This document shows, in pieces, positions 25,231 through 33,477 of a DNA stretch of 64,000 bases. The stretch spans positions 62,001 through 126,000 of the forward strand of contig NZ_JANDBD010000006.1 of the NCBI RefSeq assembly GCF_024320865.1. The letters are read 5' to 3'. The translations under genes were made by a program, and so were the position numbers. The notes beneath the pieces are model-generated. The model was not told where the DNA came from. It saw nothing but the letters and a program-made list of their open reading frames with translations, and made no database searches. Position 1 is the first letter of the stretch; every line of letters starts with the position of its first letter. Source of the DNA: Mycolicibacterium arenosum (GTDB lineage: Bacteria > Actinomycetota > Actinomycetes > Mycobacteriales > Mycobacteriaceae).

Positions 25231-26681
25231 GCACCGCGGTGACACTGTCGGCCGGGCTGCTCATCGGCGGAGAGCTGACCACGCGCGCCGCGGGCGGGCT
25301 GCATCAGCACGTCCAACCCGCCACCGGGCAACCCGACTTCACCGTTCCGCTCGCTGGTGCATCGGACATCGAAGACGCCGTCCACTCCGCCCGAGATGCG
25401 CAGCGGGCCTGGATGTCGCTGACGGTCGATCGTCGACGCGACATGCTCATCGACCTGGCCGACGTCGTGCACGACCGCCTCGACGAACTCGCGCTGCTCA
25501 ACGTGCACGACTACGCGGTGCCGATCTCCTTCGCGGGAACCGGGCACATGCTCGAGTGGTTCCTGCGCCACTTCGCCGGATACGTCGACAAGCCGCACGG
25601 GATCAGCTCACCGGTCAACGCGTCGTTCGACGTCAACCTCATCGAGCGGGAACCGTACGGCGTGGTCGGTGTCATCACGCCGTGGAACGGTGCGCTGGCC
25701 GTCGCAGCGTCGTGTGTGGCGCCAGCGCTGGCGGCGGGCAACGCCGTCGTCCTCAAGCCCTCGGAACTGGCACCGTTGGCCGCCTTGAGATTCGGGGAGC
25801 TCTGCATCGAGGCGGGTCTGCCGCCCGGACTGGTCAACGTCGTACCCGCCGCCGCCGAGGGCGGTGAGGCGTTGGTGCGCCACACGGGAATCCGCAAGAT
25901 CCACTTCACCGGAGGCGAGGCCACCGCTCGTCGGGTGCTCGCCGCGGCGGCTCTCGACCTGACACCGGTGGTGGCCGAACTGGGTGGCAAGTCCGCCAAC
26001 GTCGTGTTCGAGGATGCCGATCTCGATGTCGCCGCGGCGATGGCGGCCCATCAGGGTCCGCTGATGCAATCGGGTCAGAGCTGCGCCTGCGCGAGCCGCG
26101 TCCTGGTGCACGAATCGGTCTACGACGCATTCGTCGATAAGTTCCTGAACACCATCGGCGGTGCCACGGTCGGTGACCCGCTTGATCCGACCGTGGTGTT
26201 CGGTCCCGTCATCAGCGAGGAATCCGCGAACCGGATCCTGGGCGTCGTCGCCGACGCGGTCAGCCAACAGGCGGGTGAGTTGCTGGTGGGCGGCAATCGG
26301 GTCGGAGGTGAGCTCGCAGGCGGCTTCTTCGTCGAGCCCACCGTGTTCGGTGACGTCGACAACGGATCGGCGCTCGCACAGGTCGAGACCTTCGGCCCGG
26401 TGGTGTCGCTCATCAGGTTTCGCGACGAGGGCGACGCGATGCGGATCGCCAACGACACGCCCTACGGTCTGAACGCGTTCGTCCACACCCGTGACCTCAC
26501 TCGGGCACATCGCGTCGCCCGTCAGCTGGAGGCGGGGTCGGTGTGGATCAACCAGATCAGCCTGATGTCCCCGCAGGGCCCCTACGGCGGTTACAAGAAC
26601 AGCGGGTTCGGCCGCACCGGCGGGCTCGACGGACTCCACGAGTTCACCCGGGTCAAGAACATCCGGATCGGAATGGGCTGA
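25227..26681 (+). CDS. Aldehyde dehydrogenase
   Basis: A 484-residue ALDH. Catalytic Cys in SGQSCACASRVLV, Glu in VVAELGGKSANVV, Asn in VITPWNGALAV, and FTGGEATARRV in the cofactor loop. It would finish the alcohol-aldehyde-acid sequence begun by the two upstream SDRs. GTG 25227 overlaps the CMD stop by GTGA. Last gene of the operon; a convergent gene ends 18 bp beyond. Confidence 0.9.
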   Translation: MSTAVTLSAGLLIGGELTTRAAGGLHQHVQPATGQPDFTVPLAGASDIEDAVHSARDAQRAWMSLTVDRRRDMLIDLADVVHDRLDELALLNVHDYAVPISFAGTGHMLEWFLRHFAGYVDKPHGISSPVNASFDVNLIEREPYGVVGVITPWNGALAVAASCVAPALAAGNAVVLKPSELAPLAALRFGELCIEAGLPPGLVNVVPAAAEGGEALVRHTGIRKIHFTGGEATARRVLAAAALDLTPVVAELGGKSANVVFEDADLDVAAAMAAHQGPLMQSGQSCACASRVLVHESVYDAFVDKFLNTIGGATVGDPLDPTVVFGPVISEESANRILGVVADAVSQQAGELLVGGNRVGGELAGGFFVEPTVFGDVDNGSALAQVETFGPVVSLIRFRDEGDAMRIANDTPYGLNAFVHTRDLTRAHRVARQLEAGSVWINQISLMSPQGPYGGYKNSGFGRTGGLDGLHEFTRVKNIRIGMG

Positions 26682-26699
26682 CAGCCCGCTCCTCGGGTA

Positions 26700-27191
26700 T
26701 CAGAACCTTTGCAGCCGAAAGGCGTACGTGCTCGTGCCACCGGGACTTCCGTAGCAGCCGGCACCGTACGTGGAGTCGACGGTGCCGGTGAGCGTTCCCG
26801 CGTCCCAGGAGTACACGTCGTGTGAGGGCAGGTTGTAACCGATGCACCGAACTCCGTCCGGTACGTCCACCGTCAAGGTGTATCTGCCGTCGGCGAAGAA
26901 CGCGGACTGCTGGAAGCGTTGACTCTTCGGTGGGCGGGGAATGGCGATGACGTTCAGGGTGTCGGTTGCGGGATTCACGACGGGGTCCACCAACCAGGTG
27001 CCGCAATCGGGCGCCCCGCAGGAGTGCGTCACCGACCAGACCCACGAGTGGTCGTTCCACCGGTCCGTCATCACCTCGTAGTTCCCCACCCGCATTCCCG
27101 TCGCATGGGCCGTGGGTACCGACGACAGCGCCCACACCGTGAGCAGGGCGCTGCCCGTCGTCAGAAGGACGCGTCGGGAGGACTGCGTCAT
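26700..27191 (-). CDS. Secreted hypothetical protein (163 aa)
   Basis: A 163-residue protein with a signal peptide: positively charged TQSSRR, hydrophobic VLLTTGSALLTVWALSS, then VPTAHA as a plausible signal peptidase I site. The mature part is Cys-containing (HSCGAPDCGTW, VRCIGYN, GAGCYGSP), aromatic and probably beta-rich. It resembles small secreted mycobacterial proteins of unknown role. ATG 27191 overlaps the P450 stop (ATGA), so it belongs to the ferredoxin-P450 transcript, which is unexpected for a secreted protein. Function unknown. Confidence 0.8.
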   Translation of the reverse strand: MTQSSRRVLLTTGSALLTVWALSSVPTAHATGMRVGNYEVMTDRWNDHSWVWSVTHSCGAPDCGTWLVDPVVNPATDTLNVIAIPRPPKSQRFQQSAFFADGRYTLTVDVPDGVRCIGYNLPSHDVYSWDAGTLTGTVDSTYGAGCYGSPGGTSTYAFRLQRF

Positions 27192-28468
27192 GACGAGGCG
27201 TCGAACTCGATGTGCAGATCGGTCAGCCCGCGCAGCAGGAACGTCGGCTCGTAGCGGTAGTCGCGACGATCGAGCGGCCCGTGCTGGGCCTGGCTGATCC
27301 GAATCTCGCTCAGCCGATCCAGCATCCGGTTGATCGTCACTCGGCCCTCGACCCGAGCCAACGGGGCACCGGCGCACGTGTGGATGCCGCGGCCGAACGC
27401 GATGTGCTCGCGCACGTTCCTGCGATCGAGGTGGAACTCGTCCGGGTTGTCGAACTTCCGCGGGTCCCGATTGGCGGCACCCAGGCAGAGCATGAGAACG
27501 GTGCCGGCCTTGATGGGGACGCCGCCGAGCGTGGTGGACTTCCTGGCGAGCCGGAAGTCGACCTTGGTCGGGCTCTCGAACCGCAACGACTCCTCGATGA
27601 ACGCCGGGATCAGCGATCGGTCGGCGCGCAACGTCGCCTGCAGTTCCGGCCGGTCGCCGAGGACTTGAATCGCCGAGCTGAGCAGCTTGACGACGGTCTC
27701 CTGGCCGGCGCCGAAGAGAAACGTTGCGGGACGGACGACTTCGAGCAGCGGAGGAGTCGAACCATCGGGATAGGTCGCGGTGGCCAGGCCGGTGAGGACG
27801 TCGTCGCGCGGGTTCTCCCGACGATCGGCGATGTACCCGCTGAACAGGTCGTCCAGGTACCGCAGCGGGTTGCTACCCACGGGCGTCGAATCGAGGGAGC
27901 CGACGTGGTAGTCGGGCGCGCTGCCCGCGCCGAGGTTCCGTCGCAACTTCGGGCGGTCCTCATCGGGCACTCCGAGCAGATCCGCGATCGCCAACGTCGC
28001 ATAGGGTTTCGCGAACTCGGACAGGAACTCGCAGCGACCGTTGTCGATGAACTCGTCGAACTGATCGTCGGCCAACCGCCAGATGTACTCCTCGTTCTCC
28101 TGAAGACGGCGGGGCGTCAGCAGCCGGCCCAGCAGGGACCGCGCCTTCTCGTGGTGGGGCGGATCCATCACGACCATGTGCTCGAAGATGGGGAACTCGT
28201 GGCGATGCGCTTCGATCAGCTCGCTGATGTCGTCGCCCTCGGGCGTGAAAGGCAGTGGCGGGAAGGGTCCGCCGATCGCGTTGACGGCGGAGAACGCATC
28301 GACGTCCTTGAACGCCGCGTGCACCTCCTGGTAGCCGGTGACCGCGACGACGCCGTAGTGGGGTTCGCGCGTCACGGGGCCCTGGCTGCGCAGGTGCTCC
28401 CAATAGGCGTAGGGATCCTGCGCGATGTCGGAGTTGGTGAAGTAGTCGATCTCAGCCAACTCGGTCAT
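27188..28468 (-). CDS. Cytochrome P450
   Basis: A 426-residue soluble bacterial P450. The heme loop is AFGRGIHTCAGAPLAR with the ligand at Cys365; the I-helix is FLFGAGQETVVKLLSS (Gln-Glu-Thr in place of the more usual D/E-T-T); ExxR is EESLR. ATG 28468 overlaps the ferredoxin stop by ATGA, so reductant and oxygenase are co-translated. The family member cannot be named from memory. Upstream of the pair lies the palindrome shared with the SDR at 29567, pointing to hydroxylation followed by alcohol oxidation of the same compound. Confidence 0.92.
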   Translation of the reverse strand: MTELAEIDYFTNSDIAQDPYAYWEHLRSQGPVTREPHYGVVAVTGYQEVHAAFKDVDAFSAVNAIGGPFPPLPFTPEGDDISELIEAHRHEFPIFEHMVVMDPPHHEKARSLLGRLLTPRRLQENEEYIWRLADDQFDEFIDNGRCEFLSEFAKPYATLAIADLLGVPDEDRPKLRRNLGAGSAPDYHVGSLDSTPVGSNPLRYLDDLFSGYIADRRENPRDDVLTGLATATYPDGSTPPLLEVVRPATFLFGAGQETVVKLLSSAIQVLGDRPELQATLRADRSLIPAFIEESLRFESPTKVDFRLARKSTTLGGVPIKAGTVLMLCLGAANRDPRKFDNPDEFHLDRRNVREHIAFGRGIHTCAGAPLARVEGRVTINRMLDRLSEIRISQAQHGPLDRRDYRYEPTFLLRGLTDLHIEFDASS

Positions 28469-28698
28469 GCGATGGACCCTTTCGGAATGGTGGTCGGCGG
28501 GGCGTCGACCCAGCCGATGGCCTGACGGGGGCAGGCCGCGATGGCTGCGTCGACGTCGTCCCGGTGCGACGCGGCCGGCGACTCGTCACACGTGGCGATG
28601 TCGTCGCCGAGGTCGAAGACCGCGGGGGCCAGTTCGACGCACAGTGCGTGTGCCTCGCACAGCCGCGGGTCGACGTACACCGCTCGGGGGCCGGCCAT
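28465..28698 (-). CDS. Small ferredoxin with CxxHxxC motif
   Basis: A 77-residue ferredoxin of the [3Fe-4S] P450-partner type. The first ligand motif is CEAHALC (Cys14-x2-His17-x2-Cys20), with the last Cys in IAACPRQAI. His in place of the central Cys is typical of mycobacterial P450-linked ferredoxins. ATG 28698 follows AGGAG. First gene of the ferredoxin-P450-secreted protein transcript, directly downstream of the palindrome at 28712-28725. Confidence 0.9.
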   Translation of the reverse strand: MAGPRAVYVDPRLCEAHALCVELAPAVFDLGDDIATCDESPAASHRDDVDAAIAACPRQAIGWVDAPPTTIPKGSIA

Positions 28699-28711
28699 CG
28701 CGCTCCTAAAC

Positions 28712-28725
28712 TGATCGATCGATCA
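28712..28725. promoter_or_regulatory. Operator TGATCGATCGATCA (ferredoxin-P450/TetR promoter)
   Basis: A perfect 14-bp palindrome between the divergent ferredoxin (start 28698) and TetR (start 28797) genes. The identical sequence is found at 29527-29540 ahead of the SDR gene. Probable binding site of the TetR encoded between them. Confidence 0.75.
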
Positions 28726-28796
28726 AAATGGTAAGGTGCTGCATGCTTACCACGCGCCGTAAAGACCGGTCAAGCAATCGTCGGCGGTGCTGCTGA

Positions 28797-29396
28797 GTGG
28801 CGACGCCGAGGAAGTCGAAGGCCGACGACGGCGGAACCCGCCGCCGGCTCATCGAGGCGACGGCGCAGATCATGTACGACGACGGCTACGCCGCTGCCAC
28901 GTCGAGACAGATCGCCGCTAAAGCGGGCGTCAAGCAGGCGCTGGTCTACTACTACTTCCCGACCATGGACGACCTGTTCCTCGAGGTTCTCAAAGTCGGC
29001 GCCGATGTAGCGCTCGCGCAGATGCGCAAGGCGTTGACCGCGGACGACCCGATACGGGCTCTCTGGCAGATCAACATCGATCCCCGCAGAACGGTCCTCA
29101 ACACCGAGTTCATGGCACTTGCCAACCACCGCAAAGTGATCGGTGCCGAGCTGAAGGCCTACGCCGAGCGCGTCCGCGACATCGAGACGGCCGCGGTGAC
29201 GATGGTGATGCGGGCCAGTGGCATCGATCTGGACGCCTACCCGCCGGTCGCGATCGCCATGCTCATCGCGCAGACAGCACGCAGTCTGGGCAACGAGCTC
29301 GCGGTCGGCGTCACCGAAGGGCACGAGGAGTTCCGCGCCCTCGTCGAGCGGCATCTCGCTCTGCTCTCCAACCCCTCCGCGGCGGTCCGCAGCTAA
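28797..29396 (+). CDS. TetR-family regulator of the P450 and SDR units
   Basis: A 199-residue TetR protein. The helix-turn-helix is AAATSRQIAAKAGVKQALVY with YYFPTMDDLFLEVL after it. GTG 28797 is the best available start; upstream ATGs are out of frame and the ribosome site is weak. The ligand domain holds ALANHRKVIGAELKAYAERV. Flanked by two copies of the 14-bp palindrome (28712 and 29527), so it probably controls itself, the ferredoxin-P450 operon and the SDR. Confidence 0.88.
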   Translation: MATPRKSKADDGGTRRRLIEATAQIMYDDGYAAATSRQIAAKAGVKQALVYYYFPTMDDLFLEVLKVGADVALAQMRKALTADDPIRALWQINIDPRRTVLNTEFMALANHRKVIGAELKAYAERVRDIETAAVTMVMRASGIDLDAYPPVAIAMLIAQTARSLGNELAVGVTEGHEEFRALVERHLALLSNPSAAVRS

Positions 29397-29526
29397 GGCG
29401 TAGCCGAACCGGGTCCGGCGCACGCCGAGTGCGCCAGCGGGGTGCGGTGCCGTCTCGGTGACCCGGTTCCGTGAGCCGATCGCGCGGCGCGCCCTTGACA
29501 GCCGGGGTGACGCATGCCACAGTTCC

Positions 29527-29540
29527 TGATCGATCGATCA
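29527..29540. promoter_or_regulatory. Operator TGATCGATCGATCA (SDR promoter)
   Basis: Exact second copy of the 28712-28725 palindrome, 27 bp before the ATG of the SDR at 29567. The position would block the promoter or the early transcribed region. Supports a small regulon under the TetR at 28797. Confidence 0.75.
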
Positions 29541-29566
29541 AATTCGACGGCGGACGGAGTGTGGCC

Positions 29567-30406
29567 ATGACAGGACGGGTCGAGGGCAGGGTCGCCTTCA
29601 TCACCGGGGCGGCGCGCGGACAGGGCCGCAGTCACGCGGTCCGGCTCGCCGAGGAGGGCGCCGACATCATCGCCGTGGACGTCTGCGGTCCGGTGAGCAG
29701 CAATACTCAGATCGAGCCCGCCACCCGCGATGACCTTCTCGAGACGGCGGACCTCGTCAAGCGACTGAACCGTCGCATCGTCACCGCCGAGGTGGACGTG
29801 CGCGACTACGACGCCCTCAAGGCCGCGGTCGACAGCGGAGTCGAACAGCTCGGTCGGTTGGACGTCATCTGCGCCAACGCCGGCATCGGCAACGGCGGCC
29901 AGACGCTGGATCGCACCAGCGAAGCCGACTGGACCGACATGATCGACGTCAACCTCTCCGGTGTGTGGAAAACGGTCAAAGCTGCTGTCCCGCATCTGAT
30001 CTCGCAGGGGCAGGGTGGCTCGATCATCCTCACCAGTTCGGTCGGCGGGTTGAAGGCCTATCCGCACACCGGTCACTACATCGCCGCCAAGCACGGCGTG
30101 GTCGGCCTGATGCGCACCTTCGCGGTCGAACTCGGGCAGCACTCCATCCGGGTCAACTCGGTGCATCCGACCAACGTCAACACCCCGTTGTTCATGAACG
30201 AGGGCACGATGAAACTGTTCCGGCCCGATCTCGAGAGTCCGGGCCAGGACGACCTCGCCGTCGCCGCGCAGTTCATGCACGTGCTTCCGGTCGGCTGGGT
30301 GGAGCCCGTCGACATCAGCAACGCCGTGTTGTTCCTCGCCTCGGACGAGGCGCGCTACATCACCGGTCTCACCATGACGGTGGATGCCGGAAGCATGCTC
30401 AAGTAG
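29567..30406 (+). CDS. Mycofactocin-type short-chain dehydrogenase (carveol dehydrogenase-like)
   Basis: A 279-residue SDR. ITGAARGQGRSHAVRLAEEG binds NAD, DVCGPVSSNTQIEPATRDDL is the subfamily insert, CANAGIG and YIAAKHGVVGLMRTF form the active site. Third member of this subfamily in the window. The ATG at 29567 has GGAG 9 nt upstream; an in-frame GTG at 29561 is an alternative. It stands alone behind its own copy of the TetR palindrome, so it is likely induced together with the P450, whose hydroxylated product it may oxidise. Confidence 0.9.
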   Translation: MTGRVEGRVAFITGAARGQGRSHAVRLAEEGADIIAVDVCGPVSSNTQIEPATRDDLLETADLVKRLNRRIVTAEVDVRDYDALKAAVDSGVEQLGRLDVICANAGIGNGGQTLDRTSEADWTDMIDVNLSGVWKTVKAAVPHLISQGQGGSIILTSSVGGLKAYPHTGHYIAAKHGVVGLMRTFAVELGQHSIRVNSVHPTNVNTPLFMNEGTMKLFRPDLESPGQDDLAVAAQFMHVLPVGWVEPVDISNAVLFLASDEARYITGLTMTVDAGSMLK

Positions 30407-30526
30407 CCGCCTGCTCGTCTGCCCGGAATCGTCGGGCCGTTCTCAAGTCAATGAGCACAACTGAATAGGACCAACTGAATACCGACTTCCAACCCGGACA
30501 TCAACTCGAAGGCATCGGAGCCCGCC

Positions 30527-33409
30527 ATGACCACCAGCAGTTCCCACGTCAACCCACTTCTCGCGACGCCGACGAACTCCGCGGTGCCTGCGCCGTCCCG
30601 CAGGGCCGCCCACCGTGCGGTGAAGTTCGGTGGCTACGGCGGAATGGCCGTGGCGGCCTGGTTGATCACCGCCGTCGCCACGGGTTACGGATGCGCCGCC
30701 GCCGACACCACGGGGACGTCGTCCGAGTCGTCTGCGGCCTCGTCGAGCACGGCATCCTCCGATGCCTCGTCCGCCGAATCGGACGCCGCTACTCCGGCGG
30801 CGAACACCGATGGTCCCGAATCCGCCTCGGCCGGTGGCGGTTCGGTGAACGCGGGCACCGAGGTGACGGGCACGCCGACAGGCACGACGTCGTCAACCGA
30901 GCACGTCGCGCCCGGTGTGGCCGTCAGCAGCAGCGGTGGAGCGCACACGAGCACGTCGGAGTCGAACTCGCCCGACGCCGCGACGCCCGACGCGGAGGAG
31001 CCGTCCGCGCCAGCCGAAGCATCCGAACCGCCGGAGCCGATCGAGACGACAAGTGGCTCGACCAGCGCGCCATCCGCTAGCCCGGCACCGGTGGTGGAGC
31101 GGCCGACAATCACCGCCGCCGAGGCGAACTCGTCACCGTCATCTCCCGTCGTCGCCCCGGCGGCGCCCGTCGCATCGGTCGATGCCGTGCAGATCGTCGC
31201 CACCGCGCCCACCGCCACGACAGCAGCGAGTGCGGATGCACCACAGACCTTCTCCGCTAGCTCTGCTCGATCGACGAGCACCACGAACACCACGCAGTCC
31301 GGCGCGGCGGTCGTCGCGCCGACGCAGGCGGTGTCGCCGATCGCCGGGGTGGCGGGATTCCTGAACGCGGTCGTCACGAACCTGCTTAACCCGTTCCTCG
31401 CGCCCGCACCCAACACGCCCGATCCGCTCACCCCGGTGGTGTGGGCCGTCCTGGCGTTCGTGCGGCGCAACTTCTTCAACGAGGCTCCCACCGTCTCCTA
31501 CGACCCCGCCACCACGGTGCAGACCGGCCAGACCGTCACCGGCAACATCGGCGCGGCGGACGCCGAGGGCGACACGTTGACCTACACCGTGACCAGGGGC
31601 CCGGAGCGCGGGACGGTGACGATCGATCAGGCCACCGGCAACTTCACCTACACCCCCGATGACATCGATTACGATGCCGCACAACTCGATTCGTTCACCG
31701 TATCGGTGACCGACGGCAAAGCCAACCTGCTGAGTCTGTTGGGAGTGTCGCACGGCGTCCAGGCGAGTACCGAGGTCACCGTGCTTAATCCCGCGGTCGA
31801 GCGCGTGATCCTCGACATGCCCGCCGGGATCACGAAGCCGGTCAATCCGCGCTATGCGGAAGGCGGCCAGTCCATTCTGTTCGCCGGTACCCCGACCGCG
31901 GGTGGTCGCCAGGAGATCTATCAGATCGACATCGACGGGACCGACGCGAAGTGCCTCACCTGCGGCCTCGCCGCCCCCACCGTTGCGGGGACGAATCCCG
32001 CATTGCCGATCAACATTCAGAAGCCGGTTCCGTTCTACGACGGGACCGGGCGGATCGTGGTGCTGCTCAACAATCCGGAACCTCGCTACGCGATCTTCGA
32101 GCCCGCCGGCTACAACGGCGTCGGTTCGGCGGCACGGATCGTGAACGTGATCACCCCCGACGGCGGCGGCGCGACCCTGCCCGGCCTGCCCCCCGGCGGA
32201 GTCCTGAATCGGGAGCGTGAGATGAGGCCGTCGCCCGACGGGACGCACGTGTTGTTCACCCGTATCGTCTTCGGTCAAACCGGTAACTTCCAGGCCCTTC
32301 CGATCGTGGGCGCGTTGACGCCGAGCGGTGATCACTACGACGTCACCGATGCACGGGTCGTCTGGCCCACCGGCGAGAGCAAGCAGTGGACTCCCGACGG
32401 CAAGGGTGTGATCATCCAGGGCGGCGCCATCGAGGGTGGCAACGTCGACGACATCGTGGTCGACCTGTCCGGCCAGACAGGCGAATACCTCTACCCCGGC
32501 AGCACGTTCCGCGGCACTCGAGTGACCGGCAACCTCGACTACGACGAGGACATCGACATGTCACCCAACATGCAGTGGATCACGGTGGGAAGCACGCGCG
32601 GCCTCGAGGCGCTCACGCCGATGACCCGCATCGTGCGGCAGAACTTCCTGCCGATCTACGTCGGCGCGGCGATCTACGACCAGTACGCGGACGGGCAGGT
32701 GCGCAACATTTCGAACCAGAACTGGGCGGTCGCCATCGAGGACGACCTCAACCGCGAGAACGGGATCCCGCTCTTCGTTCAGGACGACCCGACCACCGCA
32801 GGGGTGGACGAGGGCGACGGTTGGATTTCCCGAAGCATGCCCAGCTGGAATCCCGACGGCACCGCAGTCACGTTCTGGGAGTCGGGTAACGGCGACGAGC
32901 ACGGAATCGCGCCGACGCAATCACGACTGGTCATCGCAAATCTGAAGTACACGACGAGCGTTGGGCCGGTGGGGGATACGACGACGGTTATCGATCCGTC
33001 GGCGTTCCCGGCGCTGGGAACCTACGTCGCCAAGACGACCCCGCTGCCGCCGACCGGAACGTACAACGGCGTAGGCGGTGGCACCGCAGTGGTTACCGAG
33101 GTGATGAACCCGGCGACGTTCCAAACGACCCGCACGGTGCAGTACACCAACTACGTCAACGAGGACGGGTTGATTCTCAACGGCACCGAAACGGGAATCT
33201 ACGGCCCGAGCCAACTCAGTGTCACCTACCTCGCCGACGTGGACGTCACCGACGCCAGCGGAGCCGACAGGGGCAGCCTGGACGCCAACGCCCTGTTCAC
33301 CCTCCTGCCCACCCAATCGGTGACGGGTTACATCACCTCGACCCTCGACGGCGACACCCAGACGATCCCAGATCCGGCCAAGGTGGAGGACGCGAAGACG
33401 GGCGCGTAG
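30527..33409 (+). CDS. Large exported protein: low-complexity region, cadherin-like domain, TolB-like propeller
   Basis: A 960-residue protein. Residues about 32-57 hold a hydrophobic segment (GMAVAAWLITAVATGYGCAAA) that may act as a signal or lipoprotein anchor. Residues about 60-290 are low-complexity Ser/Thr/Ala/Pro/Glu. Then comes one cadherin/VCBS-like repeat (NEAPTVSYDPAT, DAEGDTLTYTVTRGP, GNFTYTPDDIDYDA). The C-terminal ~530 residues contain PD40/WD40-like beta-propeller blades such as NPRYAEGGQSILFAG and MRPSPDGTHVLFTR, MPSWNPDGTAVTFWESG. Such proteins are cell-surface or secreted; the ligand is unknown. Monocistronic, ATG 30527 without a strong ribosome site. Confidence 0.85.
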   Translation: MTTSSSHVNPLLATPTNSAVPAPSRRAAHRAVKFGGYGGMAVAAWLITAVATGYGCAAADTTGTSSESSAASSSTASSDASSAESDAATPAANTDGPESASAGGGSVNAGTEVTGTPTGTTSSTEHVAPGVAVSSSGGAHTSTSESNSPDAATPDAEEPSAPAEASEPPEPIETTSGSTSAPSASPAPVVERPTITAAEANSSPSSPVVAPAAPVASVDAVQIVATAPTATTAASADAPQTFSASSARSTSTTNTTQSGAAVVAPTQAVSPIAGVAGFLNAVVTNLLNPFLAPAPNTPDPLTPVVWAVLAFVRRNFFNEAPTVSYDPATTVQTGQTVTGNIGAADAEGDTLTYTVTRGPERGTVTIDQATGNFTYTPDDIDYDAAQLDSFTVSVTDGKANLLSLLGVSHGVQASTEVTVLNPAVERVILDMPAGITKPVNPRYAEGGQSILFAGTPTAGGRQEIYQIDIDGTDAKCLTCGLAAPTVAGTNPALPINIQKPVPFYDGTGRIVVLLNNPEPRYAIFEPAGYNGVGSAARIVNVITPDGGGATLPGLPPGGVLNREREMRPSPDGTHVLFTRIVFGQTGNFQALPIVGALTPSGDHYDVTDARVVWPTGESKQWTPDGKGVIIQGGAIEGGNVDDIVVDLSGQTGEYLYPGSTFRGTRVTGNLDYDEDIDMSPNMQWITVGSTRGLEALTPMTRIVRQNFLPIYVGAAIYDQYADGQVRNISNQNWAVAIEDDLNRENGIPLFVQDDPTTAGVDEGDGWISRSMPSWNPDGTAVTFWESGNGDEHGIAPTQSRLVIANLKYTTSVGPVGDTTTVIDPSAFPALGTYVAKTTPLPPTGTYNGVGGGTAVVTEVMNPATFQTTRTVQYTNYVNEDGLILNGTETGIYGPSQLSVTYLADVDVTDASGADRGSLDANALFTLLPTQSVTGYITSTLDGDTQTIPDPAKVEDAKTGA

Positions 33410-33477
33410 CCGGGGTTGTCGTCTGCCGGCGCTGCCGATCGGCGTCGTTTCGTGGTCGCCGCGGAGGGTACGGCTGG

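Noticed and set aside
30421..30437. GCCCG-N7-CGGGC inverted repeat after the SDR gene
   Set aside because: Only 5 bp, no T-tract, and such repeats are frequent by chance at this GC content.
33430..33450. GCCG/CGGC repeats after the large exported protein
   Set aside because: Short and loosely spaced; no convincing terminator stem.
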